From Pseudomonas sp. MYb118 (GTDB lineage: Bacteria > Pseudomonadota > Gammaproteobacteria > Pseudomonadales > Pseudomonadaceae): DNA of 64,000 nt. The position numbers and the translations under genes are program-made. Position 1 is the stretch's first letter, and each line of letters opens with the position of its first letter. The DNA lies in contig NZ_JBFRXN010000002.1 of the NCBI RefSeq assembly GCF_040947875.1, forward strand, positions 2,852,001 through 2,916,000, read 5' to 3'. The notes under the pieces are model-generated. The model made no database searches. It worked only from the letters and a program-made list of their open reading frames with translations, and was not told where the DNA came from. Positions 55,196-64,000 of this stretch are shown here, piece by piece.

Positions 55196-57760
55196 ATGTT
55201 GACTGTATCGACTGTTAAAATTCCGAGTATTCCGTTCATGTTCCCGATGACTCCCATCGCGACTGCGCTCGCTCTTATTTTTTGCGCAAGTGCAGTGGCT
55301 GCGCCAACTAACAATGGCACGACACCTCGCAGTCTACTGGCTCAGGCCGAAGGCTTGCCGGCGGACTTCGAAGAGCACTTCTTCGATGTGCCGTTGGCTG
55401 TTCGTGTGGAACTTGATCAACAACTTCTGGGTGAAGCAATGATCGTGTTATCCCGCGATGATCGCGTCACCCTGCTCGAATTCTCTGATGTGGCCGACAG
55501 CAAGTTTTCGGCCAGTGAACGGGAAGTCTGGGCCACTTACTTCAAGCAAGGTGTCGCTCTGGGCGCCTGTGCGGGCAGTTGCCCGGAACAGATGCTGGCC
55601 ACGCATTACAACCTGCAAAATTCCTTGCTCTCGATTGCCACGTCCAATGCCGAGCGCAGTGCCCAGGAAAAAAACTATTACGAACTGCCCGAAGGCGGCA
55701 GCAGTGGCCTGATTGTGCGCAATCAACTGAACCTCAACGGTGGCCAGAAGCAGGACACCGGTGGGCGGTTCGGCCTGGAAGCCAGCAGCAGCCTGGGCAA
55801 TTGGACCCAGAGCCTGAACCTGCAACTGGCCCGCATGGGTGGGCCGGACGACAAGCTCTACCACGCGGTCCACGAGCTTTACAGCCAGCGCGAACTGGAA
55901 GGCAGTTTTCTGCGCCTGGGTTATTTCACCCCCAATTCCGAAGGCCTGACCCGTCAGATCCGCACATTCGGCGCGAGCCCCGACACGGCGGCCGGCCTGA
56001 TGTATGGCAGCTCCGACAGCCTGGTGATCAACAGTCCCAAGCCGAGCATCTATCCGATCTATGTCACGGCCAACCGCCAGGCCTCGGTGGAGATTATCCG
56101 CAACGGCATGTTGATCAACACTCAAGCGGTGGATGCGGGTTTGCAGACGCTGGATACCCGCCCTTTGCCGGGCGGCATCTATGAAGTGGAAATACGCCTG
56201 ATCGAAGACGGGCAGATCACCTCCACCACCCAGGAGCTGGTCTACAAACCGACCAATTGGCACAACCGCGACAGCCGCTTTCGCTACAACCTGTTCGCCG
56301 GCCAGGAAAGCAAACTGCTCAGCAACTGGGACGAGCAGAAATCCGGCGACATGACCGCCGGTGCCGCCTTCAACTACCTGCTGCACCCACGGGTCATTCT
56401 GGGCGTGTCGGGACGGCAGGTCCGGGACACGATGCAATATGGCACCTCGGTCGACTGGACGGTGGCCAACAACACCAACCTGTTCGCCAACGTGTATCAA
56501 ACCGAGGACCACGGCACCGGGCTCGACCTGCAAGCCATGTACAGTTATGGCATAGGCAGCGTGTTCCTCACCCATAACCGCAGCTGGCTCGACACCACAC
56601 GTACCTATGAAACCCTGCCGGATGGCACGCGGGTGCGCCAGCGCAACGTGTTTATTGGCCAGACGAGCAATTCGTCGATGTCGGTCAACCATCGGATCAG
56701 CAGTAAAAGTTCGCTCAACGCACGGGTCTCGCACAGCACCGGCAATGTCGATGGCACCAGTGTGGACATGGGCTGGACGCAACGTGGTTCGTTGTTCGGC
56801 AGCGATGCCAGTTGGCGCTTCTCGGTGTTCGACCGGCCAGGCAGTTACAGCAGCGGTGACCGCCGCAACCGCGGCATCGACCTGAGCGTCAGCCTGGCGC
56901 TGGGCGGTCCTGGGGAATACTGGTCGGGTAGCGTCGGTACGCGCACTTCCCGCGACGGTGACCGCGACACCAACGCCTCGCTCAACTACCGCAAGGACTT
57001 GCAGGATCACGTGCTGCAAAGCGTATCGGCCACCGCCCTGGCCGACACCTACGGCGTGGGCCTTTCCAGTACCGCCAATTTCGCCAACGACGCGGTCAAT
57101 GGCGATCTGTTCCTCCAGCGTTCTTCCTACAATGACAAATTCACCGGCGGCTTGAACCTGGACAGCACCGTGGCGGTCGGCGGCGAGAAAATCGTCATGA
57201 CCAGCCAGCACCGTGGCACCGGTGCGGGGATGATTGTCGACGTCGAATCGGATATCGCAGACATCGCCCTGCGCGCCGACGACTCGACCGGTGGCAGCGC
57301 CAAGCTGCGTACAGGGCGCAACTTCATCCCGATCACCGCTTACAAGAACAGCGTGGTCAGCTTCGACTTCGAGGGCAACCACCCTCCGGCCGCGAGCATC
57401 CAGCCGGCGCGCAGCCGTTATCACCTGAACAAGGGCGGCGTGGGCTACCGCAAGATCACCGTCAACAAAACCCTCACCGTTCTGGGACGCCTGATCGATC
57501 CCCAGGGCCGGCCGCTCAAGGGGCACCACGTGATCAACCACGCCAGCCGCGGCGTGAGCGAAGTCGACGGCTTCTTCTCGATGGAAATGCAGGCAGGGTC
57601 GCCGACGCTGGAAGTGCGTCAGGGCAATCAGTTGCTGTGCCAGTTCCGCCTCGATACCGCCAATGCCCGCAATGAAGACAACGTGCTGATGATCGGCGAT
57701 CTGCGCTGCTCGCCCGACACCCTGGCGGAGGCCACTTACAACAGCGAAAGCGCGGGTTGA
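55196..57760 (+). CDS. CS1-type outer-membrane usher (CooC/TcfC-like)
   Basis: An 854-residue usher. The signal peptide lies at about 15-36 (TPIATALALIFCASAVAA). The long beta-barrel has typical segments VIRNQLNLNGG-like IVRNQLNLNGGQ, LGYFTPNSEGLTRQI and GGIYEVEIRLIEDGQ. The plug and C-terminal domains end with VLGRLIDPQGRPLKGHHVIN, a TonB-box-free usher C-terminal domain. It translocates chaperone-bound subunits. ATG 55196 has no clear ribosome binding site; ATG 55238 is an alternative. Confidence 0.87.
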   Translation: MLTVSTVKIPSIPFMFPMTPIATALALIFCASAVAAPTNNGTTPRSLLAQAEGLPADFEEHFFDVPLAVRVELDQQLLGEAMIVLSRDDRVTLLEFSDVADSKFSASEREVWATYFKQGVALGACAGSCPEQMLATHYNLQNSLLSIATSNAERSAQEKNYYELPEGGSSGLIVRNQLNLNGGQKQDTGGRFGLEASSSLGNWTQSLNLQLARMGGPDDKLYHAVHELYSQRELEGSFLRLGYFTPNSEGLTRQIRTFGASPDTAAGLMYGSSDSLVINSPKPSIYPIYVTANRQASVEIIRNGMLINTQAVDAGLQTLDTRPLPGGIYEVEIRLIEDGQITSTTQELVYKPTNWHNRDSRFRYNLFAGQESKLLSNWDEQKSGDMTAGAAFNYLLHPRVILGVSGRQVRDTMQYGTSVDWTVANNTNLFANVYQTEDHGTGLDLQAMYSYGIGSVFLTHNRSWLDTTRTYETLPDGTRVRQRNVFIGQTSNSSMSVNHRISSKSSLNARVSHSTGNVDGTSVDMGWTQRGSLFGSDASWRFSVFDRPGSYSSGDRRNRGIDLSVSLALGGPGEYWSGSVGTRTSRDGDRDTNASLNYRKDLQDHVLQSVSATALADTYGVGLSSTANFANDAVNGDLFLQRSSYNDKFTGGLNLDSTVAVGGEKIVMTSQHRGTGAGMIVDVESDIADIALRADDSTGGSAKLRTGRNFIPITAYKNSVVSFDFEGNHPPAASIQPARSRYHLNKGGVGYRKITVNKTLTVLGRLIDPQGRPLKGHHVINHASRGVSEVDGFFSMEMQAGSPTLEVRQGNQLLCQFRLDTANARNEDNVLMIGDLRCSPDTLAEATYNSESAG

Positions 57761-57806
57761 ACCGTTGGCCGGACACTATTCGATAACTTCATTTATCAGG
57801 TTGAAC

Positions 57807-58550
57807 ATGATGAAACGCTTGTTGGCAATTATTGGCTTTACCCTGCTGCCGCAGATCGTGCTGGCGGGGCCGCAAATCAACGTCGGTGTGGTCTTCGACT
57901 ACCTCGATGCGGATAAAAGTACCTACCTGAAACGGGTCTTCAACGGCGGCGACAGCACCGCGTTCGTGCGTATCAATATCCTCGAAATCATCTACAACGC
58001 AGATGGCACGACCGAGGAAATCCCCCTGGTCAACCAGGCCGACGCCAGCGCCCGTGACGGCCTGATGGCCAGCCCGGCACGCCTGATCGTGCCGGCCAAT
58101 GGCATGCAGGGCACGCGGCTGCTGTACGTTGGCGCCCGGGATAAGGAGCGCTACTTCCGGGTGCGATTCGTTCCGGTGGTTCCTGAAAAGGAAGATGAAT
58201 TCGCGGTGTCCGCGGAAGAGCGTGAGGACTACAAAAAAGGTCTGTCGGCGGGGATCAACGTACTGGCCGGATACGGCACGATCTTCTTTGTCCGCCCCAC
58301 CCAGACCCGCTTTGACAGTGTGATCAGCGACACAGCAGGCAAGTACAGCATTCGCAACGATGGCAACACGGTCGTGGTCCTCGACGAGTTCAAGGATTGT
58401 TCGGCGAGCAACGAAAACGACTGCCAGCCCACCACCAAACATCACATCCTGGCCGGTCGCACGTTCCAGTTCGACAAGCAGGCGGGTCGCGAATACCGAT
58501 TCAGCCTGATCGAAGGTTCAGCGACGAAGAAGCTCGAAACAAAGGGCTAA
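57807..58550 (+). CDS. Periplasmic chaperone of the CS1-type fimbria
   Basis: A 247-residue exported protein (LLAIIGFTLLPQIVLA signal). The PapD-like first domain has RINILEIIYN and SPARLIVPANGMQGTRLLYVG; the latter matches the alpha-type chaperone strand that binds subunits. The second domain has GTIFFVRPTQTRFD. It would cap subunits in the periplasm before delivery to the usher. ATG 57807 follows agg at six bases. It lies directly between usher and second subunit genes. Confidence 0.83.
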   Translation: MMKRLLAIIGFTLLPQIVLAGPQINVGVVFDYLDADKSTYLKRVFNGGDSTAFVRINILEIIYNADGTTEEIPLVNQADASARDGLMASPARLIVPANGMQGTRLLYVGARDKERYFRVRFVPVVPEKEDEFAVSAEEREDYKKGLSAGINVLAGYGTIFFVRPTQTRFDSVISDTAGKYSIRNDGNTVVVLDEFKDCSASNENDCQPTTKHHILAGRTFQFDKQAGREYRFSLIEGSATKKLETKG

Positions 58551-58554
58551 AACC

Positions 58555-59043
58555 ATGATTAAAGCGATTAAAACGGCAACTTCCGTGATGGTGCTGAGCC
58601 TGGTCAGTACCGGCGCGTTCGCCCTGAGAATCAGCGAAACCTTCGACGTTTCGGTGACCATTCCCTCGGCCGCCTTTCACGTGATTCCCAGCGACCCCGG
58701 CTGGATTCATCAGGAACAACGGCTCAACTGGGACCCGATCACCTCCGAGCTGAGCGGCCTGCGCAAACAGTTCGATACCAAAAATGAAAACGGCGCGATT
58801 TCCGCGCGCCTGTCCTACGAACCGTTCCTGAACAACGGCCGGGACACCGATGACATTCCTCTGCTCGTCACCTTCAACGACAAGCGGCTGACCCTCAATG
58901 CCGAAGAAGTGATCAGCGAAGCGGATGGTCGAGCCGGCAAGCGGGCCACCCTGGAAATAGTCGCCGTGAAACCGGCGGGTGGTTACCGACCCGGTGATTA
59001 CTACGGCAGCGTCCACATGCTGTTCGAGGCCATCGTCCCCTGA
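58555..59043 (+). CDS. Second CS1-type fimbrial subunit
   Basis: A 162-residue paralogue of the first pilin. Shared blocks are FHVIPSDPGW, LSGLRKQFDTKNENGAISA and GGYRPGDYYGSVHMLFEAIVP. The signal peptide is VLSLVSTGAFA. It lies four bases after the chaperone stop, and overlaps the next gene region closely. It may be a minor or adaptor subunit, since it is expressed after the hairpins that follow the major pilin. Confidence 0.83.
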   Translation: MIKAIKTATSVMVLSLVSTGAFALRISETFDVSVTIPSAAFHVIPSDPGWIHQEQRLNWDPITSELSGLRKQFDTKNENGAISARLSYEPFLNNGRDTDDIPLLVTFNDKRLTLNAEEVISEADGRAGKRATLEIVAVKPAGGYRPGDYYGSVHMLFEAIVP

Positions 59044-59093
59044 TGCCGGCCTGTCATTCGCGGCACTGCAAGTTCGATCAGATAGAGGTAAAC

Positions 59094-60341
59094 GTGAGCG
59101 TGATCAATCGGGTTCAAAAGGGCATTAAAGGGTTGCTGGCAGGCATGTTGGTGGGGGGCGGGTCCGTTTCACTGGCCCATGCGGCGGTGCAGGAGATCTC
59201 GGCAGTATTCCGGCCGGATCCGTCGAATCCGTTGAACAACAAATTCGTCAATACGACGCAGGAGAGTGGGATTTGTCCTGGGCATATTCCCGAGCGATGC
59301 AAGGAGCTGGGGATCTTCAGCATCCGCACGCGGGACATTCTCTTTTCTAACAACGCGGACATTCTTGCCGGTCACCAAAGTGAGCGACAAGGGGCGACCT
59401 TCAAGGTGCCGTCCGACTTTCGCGACGTCGAAGTCACGCATACCACAACGGGAGAGCGTCAGATCGTACAAATGCGCATCGCCGGTATTGGCAATCGCTT
59501 TGATATCAAGTCTTCGGCAACACCAAACACCTACGCCTGGGGATATCCATACCGTGTGTGGGAGGACGCGCCCAGCCCTTGTTTGCCGACGTGGTTTTCA
59601 GCAGTTGCTCCCAACTCCTACGTCCTGTGGTTCTGGATAGTGCCCGAAGACGCCGGGGCATGCAGCCTCAAGGCCATCACCGATATCAGTGATCTGGATT
59701 ATGTGAACTTCGAATACGCCTACGAGTTGAAAACCCCCAATCCCCTGGCCATGTCGAGTGGGCAGTACACGGGGTCGATTAACTATTCGGTCGGTCCTAC
59801 CCAGGATTTCGACTTTGGGGACGTGATGATCCCCACTGACACACAACTCACCTTCAACATGGTCCTGAACGTCGAGCACACGCTCAAAGTCGAGATCCCC
59901 CCCGGCGGCCATCAGGTGGAATTGCTTCCCCAGGGTGGCTGGCAGGCCTGGCTGAACCAGGGACGCAAACCGACGCGGCTGTTTCGCGACCAGACCTTCA
60001 ATGTGTCGGCGTCCTCGCGGTTCAAGATGAACCTCGAGTGCCAGTACCTGGAGGCGAACACCTGTGCGGTACGCGAGACCACGTCCGGGCATTCGGTGCC
60101 GCTCAACGTGAGTGTCAGCTTGCCCAGCGGTTTGACCGACGCGAACAGTAACCCGGTCAATCGTCGCCCCTTGTTGCTTGACGGCAGCGGTACCGAGTTG
60201 TTCCAGCCCGGTTTTTACGTCGACCGCAAACCAGGGCAACTGCATTTCGAGATTGCCCGTGAACAGGTCGAGCAGATGCTCGACGGCGCCGGAAAAAACT
60301 ATTCCGGACAGGTCACGGTGGTCTGGGATTCCGAGGTATGA
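59094..60341 (+). CDS. CblD/CooD-like fimbrial tip adhesin or initiator 1
   Basis: A 415-residue protein. The signal peptide is KGLLAGMLVGGGSVSLAHA. Typical features of the CblD family are EISAVFRPDPSNPLNNKFVNTT near the mature start and WFWIVPEDAG. The central FGDVMIPTDTQLTFNMVLNVEHTLKVEIPPGGH and the C-terminal pilin-like VTVVWDSEV close the protein. GTG 59094 follows agaggtaaac; an ATG at 59043 would add 17 residues and hide the signal peptide. CooD-type proteins sit at the tip and start assembly. A paralogue follows. Confidence 0.82.
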   Translation: MSVINRVQKGIKGLLAGMLVGGGSVSLAHAAVQEISAVFRPDPSNPLNNKFVNTTQESGICPGHIPERCKELGIFSIRTRDILFSNNADILAGHQSERQGATFKVPSDFRDVEVTHTTTGERQIVQMRIAGIGNRFDIKSSATPNTYAWGYPYRVWEDAPSPCLPTWFSAVAPNSYVLWFWIVPEDAGACSLKAITDISDLDYVNFEYAYELKTPNPLAMSSGQYTGSINYSVGPTQDFDFGDVMIPTDTQLTFNMVLNVEHTLKVEIPPGGHQVELLPQGGWQAWLNQGRKPTRLFRDQTFNVSASSRFKMNLECQYLEANTCAVRETTSGHSVPLNVSVSLPSGLTDANSNPVNRRPLLLDGSGTELFQPGFYVDRKPGQLHFEIAREQVEQMLDGAGKNYSGQVTVVWDSEV

Positions 60342-60395
60342 GCCGTCGTGATTGTTGAAAAGACCCGGCCGCAGGCGCGGCCCCATGGAACATGT

Positions 60396-61649
60396 ATGAA
60401 TAACACGAAGAACCAGCCACGTTGGCTTCGCCATTTGCTCAGCGCTTCGCTGTTGTTGATGACCAGCCACGCCAGCGCGCTGACACAGGAAATTACCGCG
60501 AAGTTTGTTCCGGACCCGGCGAATCCCATGAAGAACGAATTCGTCAACACGACACCGCAGAGCGGCGTGTGCGAGTGGCATGCGTCAGCCATTCCGCTCT
60601 GCCTGGCGCTCGGTATTTTCAGTATTCGCAGTGACAACTTCTGGGCCGATTCCAATGGGCCGATCCTGGCCAATCATCAGGATCCTCGGCAAGGGGCCAT
60701 GTGGAAAGTACCCTCGGAGTGGCGCGACCTGCAGGTGACCCATCGCGAAACGGGCGAAGTGGAAACGGTACAAGTGCGCATTGCCGGCATTGGGCATCGC
60801 TGGAATCTGGATCGTCCACCGGGAGTCAGTGCCTGGAATTTGCCGAATGTTAACTGGCAAAGCCAATGGAAGCAGGCACCCAGCCCATGCAGAAGTATCG
60901 ACTACATCGCGGCTGGGGTGTCTTACGCGTTATTTTTCTGGATCGTTCCTGAAAATGCCGGCGTCTGTCATCGCACCCCCGGCACGGACATTCCGAAGTT
61001 CTGGTACAGCAACATCGAGTACGCCTATGCCATCAAGACCCCCAGGCCACTGCAGATGTCGACCGGGCAGTACGTCGGTTCCATCAATTACAGCATGGGC
61101 CCCATGGGGGACTTCGATTTCGGCGACGTGATGATCCCTCGGGATACCCAGCTCACCTTCAACTTCACCCTCGATGTGCAGCATTCGCTCGATGTAAAAA
61201 TTCCACCGGGTGGGCATCGTGTCGAGCTGGTGCCCCAGGGCGGATGGCAGGCCTGGCTGAACCATGGGCGCAAGCCGGAGCGATTGTTCCGTGACCAGAC
61301 CTTCAACATCTCGTCGTCCAGTCGCTTCAAGATGAACCTGGAATGTGAGCACTCCACAGGTGGCAACACCTGCGCATTGTGGGAGCCGAAATCCGACCAT
61401 CGTGTGCCGTTGAAAGTCAGCATCACCTTGCCCAACGGCCTGGTGGACGCCAATCAGCAAGCGGTCGTTCGCCGCCCCCTGTTCGTCGATGGCAGTGGTA
61501 CCCAGCTGATCCAGCCGACTTATTACGTCGATCGAAAACCGGCGACGCTGCACTTCGAAATCGCGCGGGAGCAGGTTGAGCAGATGTTGACCGGCGAGGG
61601 CAAAACCTACTCCGGCAACGTCACCGTGGTCTGGGACTCACAGGTCTGA
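60396..61649 (+). CDS. CblD/CooD-like fimbrial tip adhesin or initiator 2
   Basis: A 417-residue paralogue of the preceding protein. Shared blocks are EITAKFVPDPANPMKNEFVNTT, GIFSIRSDNFW, FFWIVPENAGVC, FGDVMIPRDTQLTFNFTLDVQHSL and VTVVWDSQV. The signal peptide ends near LLLMTSHASA. The start is ATG 60396. The N-terminal halves differ more than the C-terminal halves. Two initiators in one operon could give two receptor specificities on the same shaft. The convergent penicillin-binding gene ends three bases later. Confidence 0.8.
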   Translation: MNNTKNQPRWLRHLLSASLLLMTSHASALTQEITAKFVPDPANPMKNEFVNTTPQSGVCEWHASAIPLCLALGIFSIRSDNFWADSNGPILANHQDPRQGAMWKVPSEWRDLQVTHRETGEVETVQVRIAGIGHRWNLDRPPGVSAWNLPNVNWQSQWKQAPSPCRSIDYIAAGVSYALFFWIVPENAGVCHRTPGTDIPKFWYSNIEYAYAIKTPRPLQMSTGQYVGSINYSMGPMGDFDFGDVMIPRDTQLTFNFTLDVQHSLDVKIPPGGHRVELVPQGGWQAWLNHGRKPERLFRDQTFNISSSSRFKMNLECEHSTGGNTCALWEPKSDHRVPLKVSITLPNGLVDANQQAVVRRPLFVDGSGTQLIQPTYYVDRKPATLHFEIAREQVEQMLTGEGKTYSGNVTVVWDSQV

Positions 61650-61652
61650 CGC

Positions 61653-64000
61653 TCAACGTTGTGAAACCTGTAGCGGCAGGCACTGGGTGTGGGCACCCGG
61701 CTGCAAATAGGCGTTGAGGATGGGCGCCATGCCCTTGAGTACCTGAACCGGCAGCGCGGAAGTGAACTTGAAGGCTTCCGCGCTCCGGCCGGGGACGAAC
61801 GCGGTCAGGGTGCCGAAATGGCTGTCGCCGATGTAGAACACGAAGGTCGCCGTGCGGTTGACCGATTTCGAGCTGATAATCCGCCCCCCTGAACCGAAGG
61901 ACTCGATGCGGTTGTCCCCGGTCCCGGTTTTGCCGCCCATCGCCATGGATTTTCCGTCATGGGTCATGAACGTGCCGGACACCCGTTTGGCCGTACCGGC
62001 GTCCACCACCTGCGACAAGGCCTCGCGCATGGCGGTGGCGACTTCCGATGGCATCACCCGTTTGCCGACATCCGGATCGTTGATCAGCTTGGTTTCATAG
62101 GGCGTGTTCGCGGCGAAGTGCAGGCTGTCGATGCGCAGCGTCGGCATGCGCACGCCGTCGTTGAGGATGGTGCCGATCAGCTCGGCCAGCGCCGCGGGGC
62201 GGTCGCCGGAACTGCCGATGGCGGTGGCCAGTGACGGCACCAGGTGGTCGAACGGGTAGCCGACTTTCTGCCAGCGCTGGTGAATGTCGAGGAAGGCCTC
62301 GATCTCCAGCATGGTGCGGATGCGGTTGTCCCGCGCGCCCTTGTGCCGGCTCTTGAACAGCCAGCTGTAGACTTCCTGACGCTCGAACTGGCTGGCTTTG
62401 ACGATCTCGCTCCACTTGGCATCCGGGTGATTGAGCAGGTAGCCCATCAGCCACAGGTCCAGCGGATGGACCTTGGCGATAAAGCCCTGATCCGGCAGGT
62501 CGTAGATGCCGGGGCTGTAGTTTTCATACAGCCGTTGCAGGCGATCGTCGGTCAGTTTTTCGGTGAGCTTGGCCCCCGTGAGGTGCGAGCGCACGAAGCT
62601 GTTGAAACTTTCCTGGCTGGCCTGTGGCAGCAGGTAACGATGCACTGCTGCCATGCGAATCGGTGTCGGGCGCATGCCATCGAGGAAAGTTTCGAGGCGC
62701 TCCTGGGTGTCCTTGTTCTTGTACTTTTTCCAGAACCGCAACAGGAACGAGGTGCCTTCACGGTCGGCGAACGAGGCCAGGTATTCCTGGCGACGCGGGT
62801 CGCGGTCATCCTTGAGCAACTCGGCGCTGCTGTTGGGGCCGGAGTAGGTGGTGTAGCGCACCAGGTCGCGCATCAGGCGAATGAACGGCAGGTTGATGGA
62901 TTCGCGCAGGGCATCGCGCAGGGTCGGGTTGCGGCCGTTGTCTTCCTTGCGGAAGTTGTTGAACACATGCAGCCCGCCACCGGTGAAAAAGGCCTCGCCG
63001 GGGCTGGCGGAGTACTTGCGATCCAGCGCGGCACCGAGCATCGCCGACAGGTTGCGGTCCTTGTTCTGGATCAGGTAATCCACGGCCCAGCGGCTCAGGC
63101 GGTCCTGTTCCGGCACTTCGAGTTTTTTCAGGTCGGCAACGCTCATCCCGCCGTACTTATCGTGCAGCTCGGCGATGATTTGCAGGTAGGTGGTGAGCAC
63201 GCGCATTTTGGCGGTGGAGCCCAGTTCCAGCTTGCTGCCTTCGTTGATGTCGAATGGCTGATCGGTGCTGTCCGTCTGGATGCGCACCCGTGAGCCATCC
63301 GGGGTCAGCTCGAACAGGGTAAAGCTGTAGCGCACCTGTGCGGTGCTGGTGGGAGTGAGCAGGCGCTCGCCCATCAGGCCGATTTGCGCGGCGAAGGCCG
63401 GGTCGGCCAGATGCTTGAGGTATTCGGTGGTCTGCGCCTGCAAGTCGCCCTGCAGCGTGCTGGTGGCCGATAGATCGAGGCGATCGAGGTCATACAGCGG
63501 GCGATTGAGCAGCCCGCCCAGGCGGCTGCGCGCCACGCTGATGCCTTTGTTGGTTTCGATCGGTTGAATGGTCGGCTGGGTCTGCCAGTCGCGATAGGTC
63601 ACTTTGCTGGCCAGCGCGGCCGCCGCGAACTGTGGATCAATCACGTTGTTCTGCGCGAGCAGGCGAATATGGCTGTCGGTGAGGGCGGCCAGCTCATCCC
63701 GGCCCTTGGTCAGATAGTGGGAAGGGCGGCGCTGGGCGATCATCAATGAGAGCATTTCCCGCAGGGCCAGGCCTTTTTCCGCCATGGTTTTCGGATCGGT
63801 ATCGGGGCTGGCGAGCCGTTCGTTGGCCTGGTTGAAGTCAGCGCCGTACCAGACCCGCAAGCCTTCAGCCATGCCATGCACCTCGCCATGGCCCGGTACG
63901 GCGGACAAGGGCACGCTGTTGAGGTAGTCGCGCACCACGTTCTGGCGGGCCTCGAGTGTTTCCGGCCCGGCCTGATAGGCGCGGATGCTGGCGGAAATCA
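61653..64000 (-). CDS. Large bifunctional penicillin-binding protein, C-terminal part
   Basis: The frame is open to the window edge, so the N terminus is missing; about 782 residues are present. The start of the visible part (AGPETLEARQNVVRDYLNSVPL, then HGMAEGLRVWYGAD) is the end of a GT51 glycosyltransferase domain. The transpeptidase domain has S-x-x-K in LGSTAKMRV, S-x-N in RESINLPF and KTG in MGGKTGTGDNR. The protein is longer between these motifs than ordinary PBP1a/1b. It belongs to the large transglycosylase proteins found in Pseudomonas. Whether it is related to the neighbouring fimbria is unknown. Confidence 0.82.
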   Translation of the reverse strand, partial: ISASIRAYQAGPETLEARQNVVRDYLNSVPLSAVPGHGEVHGMAEGLRVWYGADFNQANERLASPDTDPKTMAEKGLALREMLSLMIAQRRPSHYLTKGRDELAALTDSHIRLLAQNNVIDPQFAAAALASKVTYRDWQTQPTIQPIETNKGISVARSRLGGLLNRPLYDLDRLDLSATSTLQGDLQAQTTEYLKHLADPAFAAQIGLMGERLLTPTSTAQVRYSFTLFELTPDGSRVRIQTDSTDQPFDINEGSKLELGSTAKMRVLTTYLQIIAELHDKYGGMSVADLKKLEVPEQDRLSRWAVDYLIQNKDRNLSAMLGAALDRKYSASPGEAFFTGGGLHVFNNFRKEDNGRNPTLRDALRESINLPFIRLMRDLVRYTTYSGPNSSAELLKDDRDPRRQEYLASFADREGTSFLLRFWKKYKNKDTQERLETFLDGMRPTPIRMAAVHRYLLPQASQESFNSFVRSHLTGAKLTEKLTDDRLQRLYENYSPGIYDLPDQGFIAKVHPLDLWLMGYLLNHPDAKWSEIVKASQFERQEVYSWLFKSRHKGARDNRIRTMLEIEAFLDIHQRWQKVGYPFDHLVPSLATAIGSSGDRPAALAELIGTILNDGVRMPTLRIDSLHFAANTPYETKLINDPDVGKRVMPSEVATAMREALSQVVDAGTAKRVSGTFMTHDGKSMAMGGKTGTGDNRIESFGSGGRIISSKSVNRTATFVFYIGDSHFGTLTAFVPGRSAEAFKFTSALPVQVLKGMAPILNAYLQPGAHTQCLPLQVSQR

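Overview
The window reads as a chromosome segment of a Pseudomonas of the fluorescens lineage. The reasons are the high-GC coding style, the gene order rlmN-pilW-rodZ-ispG-hisS-yfgM-bamB-der, guaB-guaA, a second Lon protease beside a chagasin-like inhibitor, an oprB-gcd pair, and many REP/REPIN palindromes (core GCGAGCNNGCTCGC or GCGGGCTTGCCCGC) between genes. I made no database search; names rest on recognised motifs and synteny.

Layout. 1-8000: a housekeeping block for tRNA/rRNA modification, pilus assembly, cell shape, isoprenoids, histidyl-tRNA, outer membrane assembly and ribosome biogenesis. The 3' end of rlmN carries an apparent one-base insertion. 8200-19600: metabolic and DNA-repair genes (transaminase plus omega-amidase, leuA with a candidate leader peptide, M23 peptidase, xseA, TauE/SafE permease, a zinc-ribbon protein, guaB-guaA).

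19600-39900 is a variable region after guaA. It starts with a frameshifted, truncated tyrosine-integrase remnant right after the guaA terminator. Next come an AT-rich orphan gene with a HEPN-like R-x4-H motif, a SIR2-HerA pair with overlapping start and stop, a large TIR-KAP membrane NTPase, and a Doc-type toxin-antitoxin locus whose toxin is frameshifted. This looks like an anti-phage defence island that has lost mobility. After it come a sugar-acid transporter/enolase-superfamily pair and two giant paralogous DUF6543-type toxins. These share an effector module whose putative catalytic motif is intact in only one of three copies.

39900-54300: multicopper oxidase-tadA, cmoA-cmoB, YhhN and a protease inhibitor, an AsrA-type Lon, oprB-gcd for periplasmic glucose oxidation, small conserved genes, and a yqjI/yqjH-like pair (PadR regulator and siderophore-interacting reductase) with a palindromic operator candidate. 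54600-61650: a CS1/Cbl-type (alpha) chaperone-usher fimbrial operon with two structural subunits and two paralogous tip-adhesin/initiator proteins. The window ends inside a large bifunctional penicillin-binding protein on the minus strand.

The strongest lead for a less described system is 20034-28022. Two different NAD-directed domains (SIR2 and TIR), each paired with a different NTPase (HerA and KAP), stand side by side, next to a divergent HEPN-like gene, at the 3' end of guaA.
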